Shown one piece after another: positions 12,401 to 24,400 of a stretch of DNA of 64,000 nucleotides. The DNA comes from Nelumbo lutea (lineage: Eukaryota; Streptophyta; Magnoliopsida; Proteales; Nelumbonaceae). The DNA lies in the NCBI GenBank assembly GCA_022828595.1, contig JAKGHH010000005.1, positions 25,370,193 through 25,434,192 on the forward strand, given 5' to 3'. How positions within the stretch are numbered: position 1 is the stretch's first letter; each line of letters starts with the position of its first letter. The notes under the pieces were generated by a model. The model did not search any database and had not been told where the DNA came from. It saw nothing but the letters and a program-made list of their open reading frames with translations. The translations under genes and the position numbers were made by a program.

Positions 12401-15400
12401 TTCGTCTGATCACAGCAGCACTTAAAAAACTTCAAGTAGGGTTTGAGAGTGATTGAAATACTCCTTAAACAGCCTACTAATCACCCCAAAACTCAAATCA
12501 ATCAGCAGCTAAAGGATATGGCCTGCTCTGATACCATGCCAATCTTCTAGGTTGAGAGAACACCAAGAGTTTCAGGGGTGTCAAACAGTATATCCGACCC
12601 CCACCCCCAAAGAGCCTATATATCTTATTAGTTATAAGTATTTACAAACAGGTCCTTGAAGGGCTACAGATAAAAAATGAATAACTACAAAGAGACCCTT
12701 GGAGGGCTGAAAGAGAAGAAAGAAAAAAAATGCTATGGTACAACAGGGACCATAGAACAACATTACATCAAGTATCTCTACATCCTATAATGTAGAGGAG
12801 GTTGCAAGAATATCATGGTGAAGAGCTGGAGGAGGAACACTTCAACTCCTACCTTCATTCATCTTCTTTATTCCTCACACCAAACTTTCTCCTCTTGTTT
12901 GTCTCTCTAGTGTCTCTACTTTAGTTAATTTTCTGAACTCCGTGATCTTGGGGGACAGTGGTTCAGACTCTAGAGTTTGGGCACTTAATCAGTCATGGTC
13001 TTTCTCTTGCAAATCCTTCTTTAACTCTCTAGTTGCTTCTGATTCCTCCCCTTCTTTCCCTGTCAAGGAGATTTGGACTCGCCCCATCCCTCCTAAAGTC
13101 AGCGCGTTCTGTTGGGAAGTGTTCTATGATTCCATCAATACCTGTGATCTGCTTCAGAGAAAAAGACCAACTTGGTGCTTGTCCACAAATCGGTGCTCCT
13201 TATGTAAGCTGCATGGTGAGACTGCCTTTCATCTTTTAATTTCCTATCCTTTTGCTAACTTCATTTGGGAGTGGTTTTCCTCTTTGTTTGGTTGCAGCTG
13301 GACTACTACTAATCTGGAATCCTTCTTAAACTCTCACTTATTCAGGTGTTCTAAAAGGAGAGGCAGAATCATGGGAAGATGCACTAGGGCAGCTATAGCA
13401 TGGACAATTTGGGAAGAAAGAAATCTGAGGATATTTGATGACAAAGAGAGGAGTAAAGAAACTGTGATTGAAGTGATAACTCTAAGGGTGGCACATTGGG
13501 TGAAAACACTAAAATTGTTTGCTGATTTTAAGATAGAAGACTTTTTCAGATCATGGGGAACAATTGCAAACACTGCATCTAGAAAATCTATTGTAATCGA
13601 ATCCTGGTCCCCTCCGGATGCTGGGTGGAAGAAACTCAATTTTGCTGGAAGCTGTTTGGGAAATCCGGGGCCAGTGGGCATTGATGGTCTGATTAGGGAT
13701 GAGAATGAAAATTTGGTTGCCATGTTCTCAGGTCCTATTCAGCATGGTGACGTGGTGACTTCTGAAATGAAGGCTGCAGTGTTTGGAGTTGAGAAAGCTA
13801 AAGAAATGGGGATTGAGAAGCTGATTGTTGAAGGGGACTCAAAAACTGTGGTGAACTGGTTGAAGACAGGGGAATGAATTAGTTGGCAACTGAGGAATGA
13901 GCTCAGATGCTTCAAACAGGCTTCTAAAGACATGGTGTGATGAGTTACCACTCACCTCGGAAGCCCCTTCGAGGGTGGCTTAACCTTCTGAAACAGAAGA
14001 TGAAGGGAAGAGGAGAAGGGTAGGAAGAAAATGGCTCAGAGAGAGAGAGAGATAAAAGAGAGATTCATTCACGCCACTTATTACATGATCAGGGCCTTAT
14101 ATAGCTAGCCTACATGTGTGCAATCATGGAGAGAATATCTTCTGGTGGCAGTGTAACTAACTCTGGAAGGCTCTGAGTGTAACTATGTTGGAACCCAAAC
14201 ACTTCCTCTGAACCCAACTATGGGAGTGGAGCAAACCACCACCACTTCCTCTGAACCCAACTATGGGAGTGGAGCAAACCACCACCAATCAACATTTCAC
14301 TAGAAGACAGAAAGGGTAGTATGGCATGCGGCAGGGCCTCCAAAGTTAGTTATACTCAGAACCTTCCAGAGTTAGTTACACTGCCACCAGAAGATATTCT
14401 CTCCATGATTGCACACATGTAGGCCAGCTATATAAGGCCCTGATCATATAATAAATAGTGTGAATGAATATCTCTTTACCTCTCTCTCTCTCTGAGTCAT
14501 TCTTCTTCCTACCTTCCACTCTCTTCTCTCCCTTCATCTTCTGTTTCAGGAGGTTAAGCCACCCTTGAAGGGGCTTCCGAGGTGAGTGGTAACTCATCAA
14601 TTGGTATCAGAGCCAGGCTATCCAGATCACAGGCTTCACGATGCCACAGACATGTTCCTCTACCATGGATGATAGGGTCGACCAACTTGAGGTTGGATTC
14701 CACCAGGTGTTGAACGAACTTAGGGAACTCAAAGTGGTCGTCTCAAGCTTCGCCTCTCAGCAACAATCCGGCGAGACCAGTCACCCAGCAGGAGCGGAAG
14801 CCTCTGCTTCTAGCAGCCAAAGAACAGGGTATTACCCCACCGGAAAAGTCACTAAGATCAACTTTTCCAACTATTCCGGTGGAGATCCCATTCCTTGGAT
14901 CTTCAGAGCAGAAAGATTTTTCAAATACCACGAAACACCCGCACACCAGCGTGTCTCCATTGCTTCCATTCATCTAGAAGGGGGCGCGATTCTATGGCTC
15001 CAGTGGTATCACCAAAATCATCCCTAGGTAACTTGGGCAGAGTTCACTGAAGCTCTGTGCATCCATTTTGGACCAATGACGTTCGTGGACTATGACGAAC
15101 TTATCACTCAATTAAAGCAGACTGGGACGGTAGCAGAATACTAGCTCGAGTTCGAGCGAAAGGTGACCAGGGTACATGGCTGGCCGGAGAAGGCCTTAGT
15201 GGGATGTTTTGTGGGAGGCCTTAGAGAGGATATCAGCCTGGTGGTGAGGGCTCTCCGTTCGGCGACAGTCATGGCTACGGTGGGATTGGCTCGCCTACAA
15301 GAAGAGAAAATCGATAACCTATGCAGAGCCAGCAAGTCGACCTACCCGAATGTGAGGACTTCCCCACGGGTCGATCAACAACCCATGAAACAGGTTGGGG

Positions 15401-18400
15401 ATCATCAGAAGGCCATCTTGCTTAGGCCCACTATGCCGTTCAAACATCTCTCGTGGGCTAAGATGCAGGCCCGACGCGAAAAAGGCCTTCGTTATAGCTA
15501 TGATGACAAGTTTGGAACGGGCCATAAATGCCAGGTCCAACGGGTGTTTCTCCTACAGACAGAGGAAGAGCCGGAAGGGACAGAACCAGAGCACTTAAAT
15601 GACTGTGAACTGATCCCAGACGGACCAGAACCTGACGGGGCCAAGATCTCCTTACACGCTCTCACGGGCCTCAACTCTCTTCAGTCCATGCAAGTAGAAG
15701 GAAGATTGGTTGGCCGGATGATGAGAGTAGAATTTATCATATTTTTATCCTCAATTATTCTGTCTTTTATACTAAATTAGCATCTAATTGGACTCATATC
15801 TCTTATATTTTGGTCCAGGGTATGAAAGAAGGCATCAAGTGCAAAGAAAGACAAATCAGATGATTTTTCACAGTTTCGACATCGTTCAGTGATTTGGGCC
15901 TAACTCGGGTCTCCGAACTCCGAATGGGCTGATTCAAGATCCACTGGAAAGATAAGAGAAAAAGCCACAACTTTCATGTTTTGGGCTTTCGCAGATTCGG
16001 CCTGCATCGAAGTCTAATTTGGGCCCGAACTCGGGGCAATTTCGTAGGAAGGCCCAATCCGTAGCTGAAGCCTAACTCGCAGAAAAGCCTGGCTGAAGCC
16101 CAATTCGCAGAGGAGGTCTATTACGAATCCAAGAACAAGAAACTAAGAAGAATCCTTTTGGATCCAAATTCTTGATGTAATCTTAGAGTGAAAAAGGGAT
16201 TGAGTTCAAGAGATAAAGAGATAAGATTAGAATTAGGATAGGACTTTCTATTTCTTGTAAAGATCAACTTCAAGAAAAATTAGGAGACCACCCCCTCCCC
16301 TTTAATCTATATAAAGGAGGGGGCGGACCAGCTTTGGAGAGGACTTGATCACTGAATCATTCGATCATTCAACTTCTGATTTGAATCAAGAAGCAAGGAG
16401 CAATCAGTCAAGAAGGGTTCAAGAAAGGTTCAAGAATTCAAGAAACTTCAAGAAGAGGAGATCTCAGCACCATGGGCGAATTCAAGAGTTCTTTCTTCCC
16501 CTTTGTTTGTTTTAATTCTTCCATCATGAACTGATTTGTTTCTTGGTAGGGCTATGGAAAGCCTAACCATGTTGATGAATATATTTTTATTTTCTTGATT
16601 TATCCAAGATTGTGATTTCCATATAGTCTATGAATTATTGTGTTTGATGTAATTAAGAGCTTGGCCACCTCTTAATTGATTTGGGTTATGTGAATGAATT
16701 GAGAAAGGAATTCACATAATTGACAGAATAATTCATAGTGTGAATTGAATGATATATAGAGATATATATACATGATTCATCTGAATTTAATGGTTTTCTT
16801 GGACTTAATGCACTTCCATCTTGAGAGCTCTACTCGAGAGATCGAAGGGTTACCTGATGGACGTAGGTTTAGTATATCTCGAAAGAGAATATTAAATAAG
16901 TTTGTGAAAATCTCAGCTTATGGGAATAACAATTAGTCTTGGATAATTGGACCCATCAATATTCATTGCATTGGTTAGGTGGACCAAAAGTCCTAGCGAT
17001 TCCATCATTTGCATATTCGATTAGTGATCACCCTTGTTTTTACTTTTCTTTGTTCCAGTTTTTATTTTCAGTAGTTATTGTTTCCATAAATCTAAATTTC
17101 GACTGTCCAAATAATTAGGGAAGATTGTGATTCTAATACTTATTTTGTTAAATCCCCGTGGGAACGATATTATTATACTACTTGATAACTAGTGCACTTG
17201 CTAGAGCTATATATTTATAGCTATCAAGTTTTTGGCGCCGTTGCCGGGAATTTAATCCTAAAATAATATTAGAATTTGTTAACCTTGATTAATTTGGACC
17301 ATTTATTTCTTTTTTTTATTATTATTTTATTTTCCTTTTATTTCTTTCTATTTCTGTTATTTTTATTTTATTTGTTTGTTCGAAAATTTTTGTTTCTTTT
17401 GTTGGATCAGATTTACTAGTGCATGACACGCACTAGATAGGAAGAAGGGTTAGCTGAATTCGATCCAGAAATTGAAAGGACCCTTCACTTGTTGCAAAGG
17501 GCCAATAAAGGAAAATCAAGAGAAGAGGTTGTTATTTGCGAATCAGCCATAGAGATTGAAGGAAAGATGGTAGAAGGAAATTGCACCCTCTTGGATTATG
17601 CTTGTCTAAACATTGATGGGGCGACATCCAGCATTTGCAAGCCTACCATCCATGCCAATAATTTTGAAATAAAACCTGCGATAATTCAAATGATCCAAAC
17701 CAGTATTCAGTTTAGTGGGTTACCAAGTGATGACCCTAATGCACACATCGTTAACTTCCTTGAAATATGTGATACATTTAAACACAATGGAGTTAGTGAT
17801 GATGCGATTAGGCTAAGATTATTTTCTTTTTCATTGCGTGATAGAGCTAAAGATTGGCTCAACTCACTCCCTGCAGGAAGCATCACCACTTAGAATGATT
17901 TAACCTAGAAATTTTTGGCTAAATATTTCCCACCCTCCAAAACAACAAAATTAATTAATGATATTACTACTTTTGCTCAATTCGAGAGGGAGTCCCTGTA
18001 TGAAGCATGGGGAAGATTTAAAGAGATGCTTAGGAGGTGTCCTCACCATGGGATACCAATTTGGCGACAAATATAAACCTTTTATAATGGTATTATCCCC
18101 TCTAATCGGTCCATTATTGATGCAGCCGCAGGTGGTACAATCATGAGAAAAACTCCAGAGGAAGCATATGACTTAGTGGAGGAGATGGCATTAAACAGCT
18201 ACCAGTGGAGCAATGATCGAACCAATCAGAGGGGAGTACACCACATTGATTCCTTTGCATCCTTATCTGCGCAAATAGCCAATATAAACAAAAGACTGGA
18301 TAATTTTAGTATTGCAGCCATTAATACAACACCTAGCATCTCATGCGATTTATGTGGTCAAATAGGACATGCCAATTCTGATTGTTAATTAAATAGTCCT

Positions 18401-21400
18401 TTTATTTCCCATGAGAATGCTAATTTTATCTCTCATGCTGGCAGGTCAAATTACAACCCTTATTCAAACACATACAATCCAGGGTGGAGGAGTCATCCCA
18501 ACTTCTCTTGGAGCAACAATCATCAAAAGGCACCCGTGGGATTCCAACCACAACCGCCCCCACAAGAGAAAAAGAGCAATTTGGAGGAGATGATTTCTAA
18601 GTTCATCAACACTGCTGAAGCAAAATTCCAAAGCCATGAAATAGCAATTAAGAACTTAGAAGCTCAAATGGGGTAGGTTGTAAGCATGTTATTAGAAAGG
18701 AAAGAGGGAAGGCTACCCAGCAACACAGAAAGGAACCCTAGAGAGCAAGTAAACGCCATAACTTTAAGAAGTGGGAAAACAGTTGGCGAAATTCAAAGAA
18801 AGGACAAGGAAGCTGAAGTGGCCGATCTACAAAAGGAGAATGAGGGAAGCACCCCTAAACTGAATTTACATGAAATTAAACTTCCTATCTCCTACCCTGG
18901 AAGAGTCTTGAAGGCTAAATTAGATAGACAATTTGAGAATTTTTTGGAAGTGTTTAAAAGATCCATATTAACCTTCATCTTCTTGATGTATTGTCACAGA
19001 TGCCGAAGTATGCCAAATTCCTGAAGGAGGTGATGCCTAATAAAAGAAAGTGGGTGGATGGTGAGATGGTAAAACTAAACGAAGAATGTTCAACCATTCT
19101 TCAAAAGAAATTGCCCCCAAAGCTTAAGGATCCAGGGAGTTTTTCTATACCTTGCACCATAGGGAATACTGAATTTGAAAAAGCTTTATGTGATTTAGGT
19201 GCTAGTATAAATTTAATGCCTTATTCTATTTTTGAAAAACTTGGACTGCATGAATTAACATCTACAACTATTATCCTGCAATTAGCTGATAGAAGCATCA
19301 AATATCCTAGGGGAATAGTAGAAGATGTTTTGGTCAAAGTGGGCAATTTTATTGTTCCTGCCGATTTCATTGTGTTGGATATGGAGGAAGATAGGACAAT
19401 GCCTCTGATTTTAGGGAGACCTTTTCTTGCTACTGGTGATGCTTTAATTGAAGTGCGAAAAGGTCTACTTACCCTTAGAATCATTGGTGAAGAAGTGGTG
19501 TTCAATGTATTTAAAACTATGGAACATCCCAACACAATTGAACATGAAATTTATGCAATCGATAGCATTGATGTTGGTGCAACTAAAGTAGATACATCTA
19601 AATCAGAAGACATGCTGAAAGTTGCACTTAACAATAGTCCTAATCAATTGCAACAAGCAGAGCAAAAGTTTGTACTGAAATCAGAATTGCAAAATTTGAC
19701 TTCTGAGCCACATTCTTTTGAAATTACAATTCATAATGCATCTTTACCTCCATCTCACACAAAACCCCTTCCATCTATTGTGCAGGTCCCTATTCCAGGT
19801 TTAAACCCACCTATGAAGGATGAAAGGGGGAAACATCGGAAGTTGAAAACCAAGTGGGATGGACCCTTTAAAGGGGCTAAAGTATTCCCTCATGGAGCGA
19901 TTGAAATACATAATGATGATGGGAGTACATTCAAGGTAAATGGACACCGGTTGAAACATTATATTGAAGGAGAACAACCCACCCACCATGGGTTCGTTCT
20001 CTCCTTGAAACCGCCATGAAGGAAAGGTGAAAGTCAAGCTCACGACTTAAAAACGGGCGCTTGTGGGAGGCAACCCATTTAGTTTAGTTGTTTGTTTTGT
20101 TCAGTTTTTTTAATTTCTTATGAGTGTATTTTTCTCTTCTTCGTATCTCACATTTGTAGGATCTCAACGAGGCATTCAGGGAAGTCCTCTTAAATCTCTC
20201 TCCTTGTTCTTGTCATGCATATTCCATACATTGAGGACAGTGTATATCTTAAGTGTGGGGGAGGAGTAAGGGGTTGATAAATTTTTTTTTTCGAACTCTA
20301 GCATGCTTTGATCATGATTTTTTTACCTTTCCTTTTGAAATTTCTACTCCTTGGGGACTTGTTTTTAAATGATTGCAAATCACCTTGAATCATGTGCTTA
20401 GGGAGGATAGACAAGAAAGGATGCAGGCAAATCTAGCTGAAATTTCTGGCTAGGGAAGGCATCTCATTAGTTTGAATGATCAACGGGCACGATGCAATAC
20501 AGAGTTGACCCTTGTGAGCATTTGGTTTCTAACGGACAAACAGTGGTTGATTATTCTAGAACTTGTCTTGTTAGGCATGTTGAGACCACGATAATGAATT
20601 CATATACTAGAACGTGTTATATATCAAAAAAAAAAAACCTCATGTGAGGTGGAGCATAAAATGCACTCACCGAGAGAAAAAAAAAAGAGTTAGTGTGAGA
20701 TGGAGCATAAAATACACTCACACTAAAAGAATAAAAGGGTGAGATGGAGCATAAAATGCACTCATCCCTAGATCCCAAACCCTAATTCACCTTTTGATGC
20801 ATTGCACTCATGATAAGTGGTGGAGATGCGATATATAAGCAAGCTTAGGGTAATAGCATTCCTTGTTTCGTTCTAAAGAATCATGAGAGGGTATTTTTTG
20901 AATCTTGCCACATGTGATTATGAAAACAAAGAGGGCTTACTCTAGCTATAAATTATTCATGCGAAGAGATGCCTGCTTCCCTTGATTGTTGATCTCACTT
21001 GGGGACATGAAGATTGATGATTTAAGATTATTCTTGGACAAGTTAAAAAGGAAAAGAAGTGGACGAAGGGAAGAAGCATGGATACTGATCAAGGCTTACA
21101 GGAGGACAAATGCCCTGTTGAGAGAAATCCAAAACAAATCTTTTAGTTTGTTCCTGTTTTAATTTTGTTTTGAGTTTTGTCTTGCCCGAGGACGAGCAAG
21201 AGTTTAAGTGTGGGGGATTTGATGATAGTAGAATTTATCATATTTTTATCCTCAATTATTCTGTCTTTTATACTAAATTAGCATCTAATTGGACTCATAT
21301 CTCTTATATTTTGGTCCAGGGTATGAAAGAAGGCATCAAGAGCAAAGAAAGACAAATCGGATGATTTTTCACAGTTTCGACATCGTTCAGTGATTTGGGC

Positions 21401-24400
21401 CTAACTCGCGTCTCCGAACTCCGAATGGGCTGATTCAAGATCCACTGGAAAGATAAGAGAAAAAGCCACAACTTTCATGTTTTGGGCTTTCGCAGATTCG
21501 GCCTGCATCGAAGTCTAATCCGAGCCCGAACTTGGGGCAATTTCGTAGGAAGGCCCAATCCACAGCTAAAGCCCAACTCGCAGAAAAGCCTGGCTGAAGC
21601 CCAATTCGCAGAGGAGGTCTATTACGAATCCAAGAACAAGAAACTAAGAAGAATCCTTTTAGATCCAAATTCTTGATGTAATCTTAGAGTGAAAAAGGGA
21701 TTGAGTTCAAGAGATAAAGAGATAAGATTAGAATTATGATAGGACTTTCTATTTCTTGTAAAGATCAACTTCAAGAAAAATTAGGAGACCCCCCCCCCCT
21801 CCCCTTTAATTTATATAAAGGAGGGGGCGGACCAGCTGTGGAGAGGACTTGATCACTGAATCATTCAATCATTCAACTTCTGATTTGAATCAAGAAGCAA
21901 GGAGCAATCAGTCAAGAAGGGTTCAAGAAAGGTTCAAGAATTCAAGAAACTTCAAGAAGAAGAGATCTTAGCACCATGGGCGAATTCAAGAGTTCTTTCT
22001 TTCCCTTTGTTTGTTTTAATTTTTTCATCATGAACTAATTTGTTTCTTGGTAGGGCTATGGAAAGCCTAACCATGTTGATGAATATATTTTTATTTTCTT
22101 GATTTATCCAAGATTGTGATTTCCACATAGTCTATGAATTATTGTGTTTAATGCAATTAAGAGCTTGACCACCTCTTAATTGATTTGGGTTATGTGAATG
22201 AATGGAGAAAGGAATTCACATAATTGACAAAATAATTCATAGTGTGAATTGAATGGTATATAGAGATATATATACATGATTCATCTGAATTTAATGGTTT
22301 TCTTGGACTTAATGCACTTCCATCTTGAGAGCTCTACTCGAGAGATCGAAGGGTTACCTGGTGAGCATAGGTTTAGTATATCTCGAGAGAGAATATTAAA
22401 TAAATTTGTGAAAATCTCAGCTTATGGGAATAACAATTAGTCTTGGATAATTGGACCTATCAATATTCATTGCATTGTTTAGGTGGACCAAAAGTCCTAG
22501 CGATTCCATCATTTGCATATTCGATTAGTGATCACCCTTGTTTTTACTTTTCTTTGTTCCAGTTTTTATTTTCAGTAGTTATTGTTTCCATAAATCTAAA
22601 TTTCGACTGTCCAAATAATTAGGGAAGATTGTGATTCTAATACTTATTTTGTTAAATCCCTGTGGGAACGATATTATTATACTACTTGATAACTAGTGCA
22701 CTTGCTAGAGCTATATATTTATAGCTATCATCGGACCATGATGATTTTGATTGATAATGGCTCTACCCTGAATTTCATCACTTGCCGTTTGGCTAAGCAA
22801 CTAGGTATGACTTTACAACCCACTCCTCTCTTTTCAATCCATGTGGCTAATGGGAGTCAGATGTCATGTAATGGTGTATGTAAGAAGGAAAAGATCCTCA
22901 TATAGGGCCATAATTTCGTGGTGGATCTCCACTTATTGGATTTCTCGGGGGTTGATATTATTTTAGGGTTCATTGGTTGCGTGGCCTAGGTCCTGCACTT
23001 TGTGATTGGGCCAAAATGACAATGGATTTTCACCAGGATGGTCAGACTTGTTATTTACAAGGGGTGCAGCCCCCTAGTCCCCAAGGTGACACTTTAGTCT
23101 CCATGATACGGTCCTCCAAGGATGCTGGAGAACCCTTATTTATGCACTCAGGCATTCGGCCCACAGTCCCAATTTTGGACAACCAAGGCTGTGTCCACCC
23201 CACGGAAGCCCAACACGAGGCCTTACGATTGATACTCGATCAGTTTGGTGATGTATTCAAGGAGCCGAACCAATTACCTCCACCCCGGGCTCATGATCAT
23301 CAGATACCTCTTTTAACAGGTTCTAAACCAGCCAATGTGAGGCCATATAGATACCCTTACTTCTAGAAGCTAGAAATTGAGAAGGCAGTGAGAGAGATAT
23401 TGGAAAAAGGACATATACAGACCAACACCAGCCCTTTTTCATCCCCTGTACTCCTAGTGAAGAAGAAGGATGGTAGTTGGCGCTTTTGCGTAGATTATTG
23501 GGTCTTGAATCAGATTACAGTGAAGGACAAGTTTCTTATACCCCTCATTGATGAACTGCTCGACCAGTTAGGTGAGGCACGAGTGTTCTCCAAATTAGAC
23601 CTGCGGTCCGGGTATCATCAGATTCGGGTCCACCAGGCTGACATCCACAAGACGGCCTTTAGGACCCACGATGGCCATTATGAGTTTTTGGTTATGCCTT
23701 TTGGACTCACCAACGCCCCCTCCACTTTTAGGCCCTCATGAATGACAACTTCAGGCCATTCCTATGGCGATTTATTCTGGTGTTTTTCGATGACATTTTG
23801 GTATACAGTAGGGATTGGGACACACATATGGAACATCTGAAACTCACCCTCACAACTCTAAGGGGGCACCAGTTACATGCCGAAATGACAAAGTGTTCAT
23901 TTGGATGAGGACAAATTCAATACTTAGGCCATGTGGTTGCAGCCGGGCGGGTCATGGCAGACCCAGAAAAGGTAGACGCCATCTAGAAGTGGCCCAAGCC
24001 CACTACTGTAAAGGCTCTATGGGGCTTTCTTGGGCTTACCGGATATTATAGGCACTTCATTAAGGGGTATGGGCTTATGGTCGCCCCTTTAACGCATCTA
24101 TTAAAGAAGGATTCCTTCGGTTGGGCTGATAATGCCCAACGGGCTTTTGAAGACTTGAAGATAGCAGTTTATAGCCCTCATTTCTTTGACATTACCACAA
24201 CCATCATTTCTTTGACATAAGTGGACTGACCTTGGTGAGCTGCAAAGAGAGCCTTGTTGAAATAAGCAATGGGCTGCCCTTTCTGCATCAAGATGGCTCC
24301 TACCTCTACACCTGATGCATCACATTCTATTTCAAAGGGATGAGACTGGAGGGCTAGAAACTGCTATCTTCAAGTCTTCAAAAGCCCATTGGGCATCATC

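Larger units (their letters stand above)
8886..12782 (-). mobile_element. Copia B, complete-ended but internally deleted LTR retrotransposon
   Basis: Two 246-base LTRs (8886-9131 and 12537-12782) bracket a minus-strand interior. They are flanked by an exact 5-base target duplication TCCTA at 8881-8885 and 12783-12787. The primer site is at 12524-12536 and the purine tract, on the minus strand, is next to 9132. At 3.9 kb it is shorter than a full Copia: the zinc-knuckle end of gag is joined almost directly to the end of the integrase core, so protease and most of the integrase core are absent. Protein similarity places it with Copia A (for example SPFQKLFG and [11 protein letters not shown]). 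Several stops make it non-autonomous. Confidence 0.9.
15719..22730 (+). mobile_element. Athila-type Gypsy deletion derivative
   Basis: Long LTRs (15719-17226 and 21220-22730, about 1.5 kb each) flank a 4 kb interior. The primer site TGGCGCCGTTGCCGGGAA (from 17233) complements the tRNA-Asp 3' end, as is usual for Athila. The interior has gag, the Athila-type protease, then directly the C-terminal tail of an integrase, and a long non-coding 3' part. RT, RNase H and the integrase core are absent. The target duplication is CCGGA (15714-15718) and TCGGA (22731-22735), one C-to-T change. The element sits inside the Gypsy left arm and is therefore younger than it. Confidence 0.9.

Noticed and set aside
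14038..14060. GA-rich microsatellite as a regulatory element
   Set aside because: It is part of the Gypsy LTR and repeats in all copies; no function can be argued.
24179..24350. A separate small gene at the Gypsy centre
   Set aside because: It is the start of Gypsy RNase H on the minus strand.
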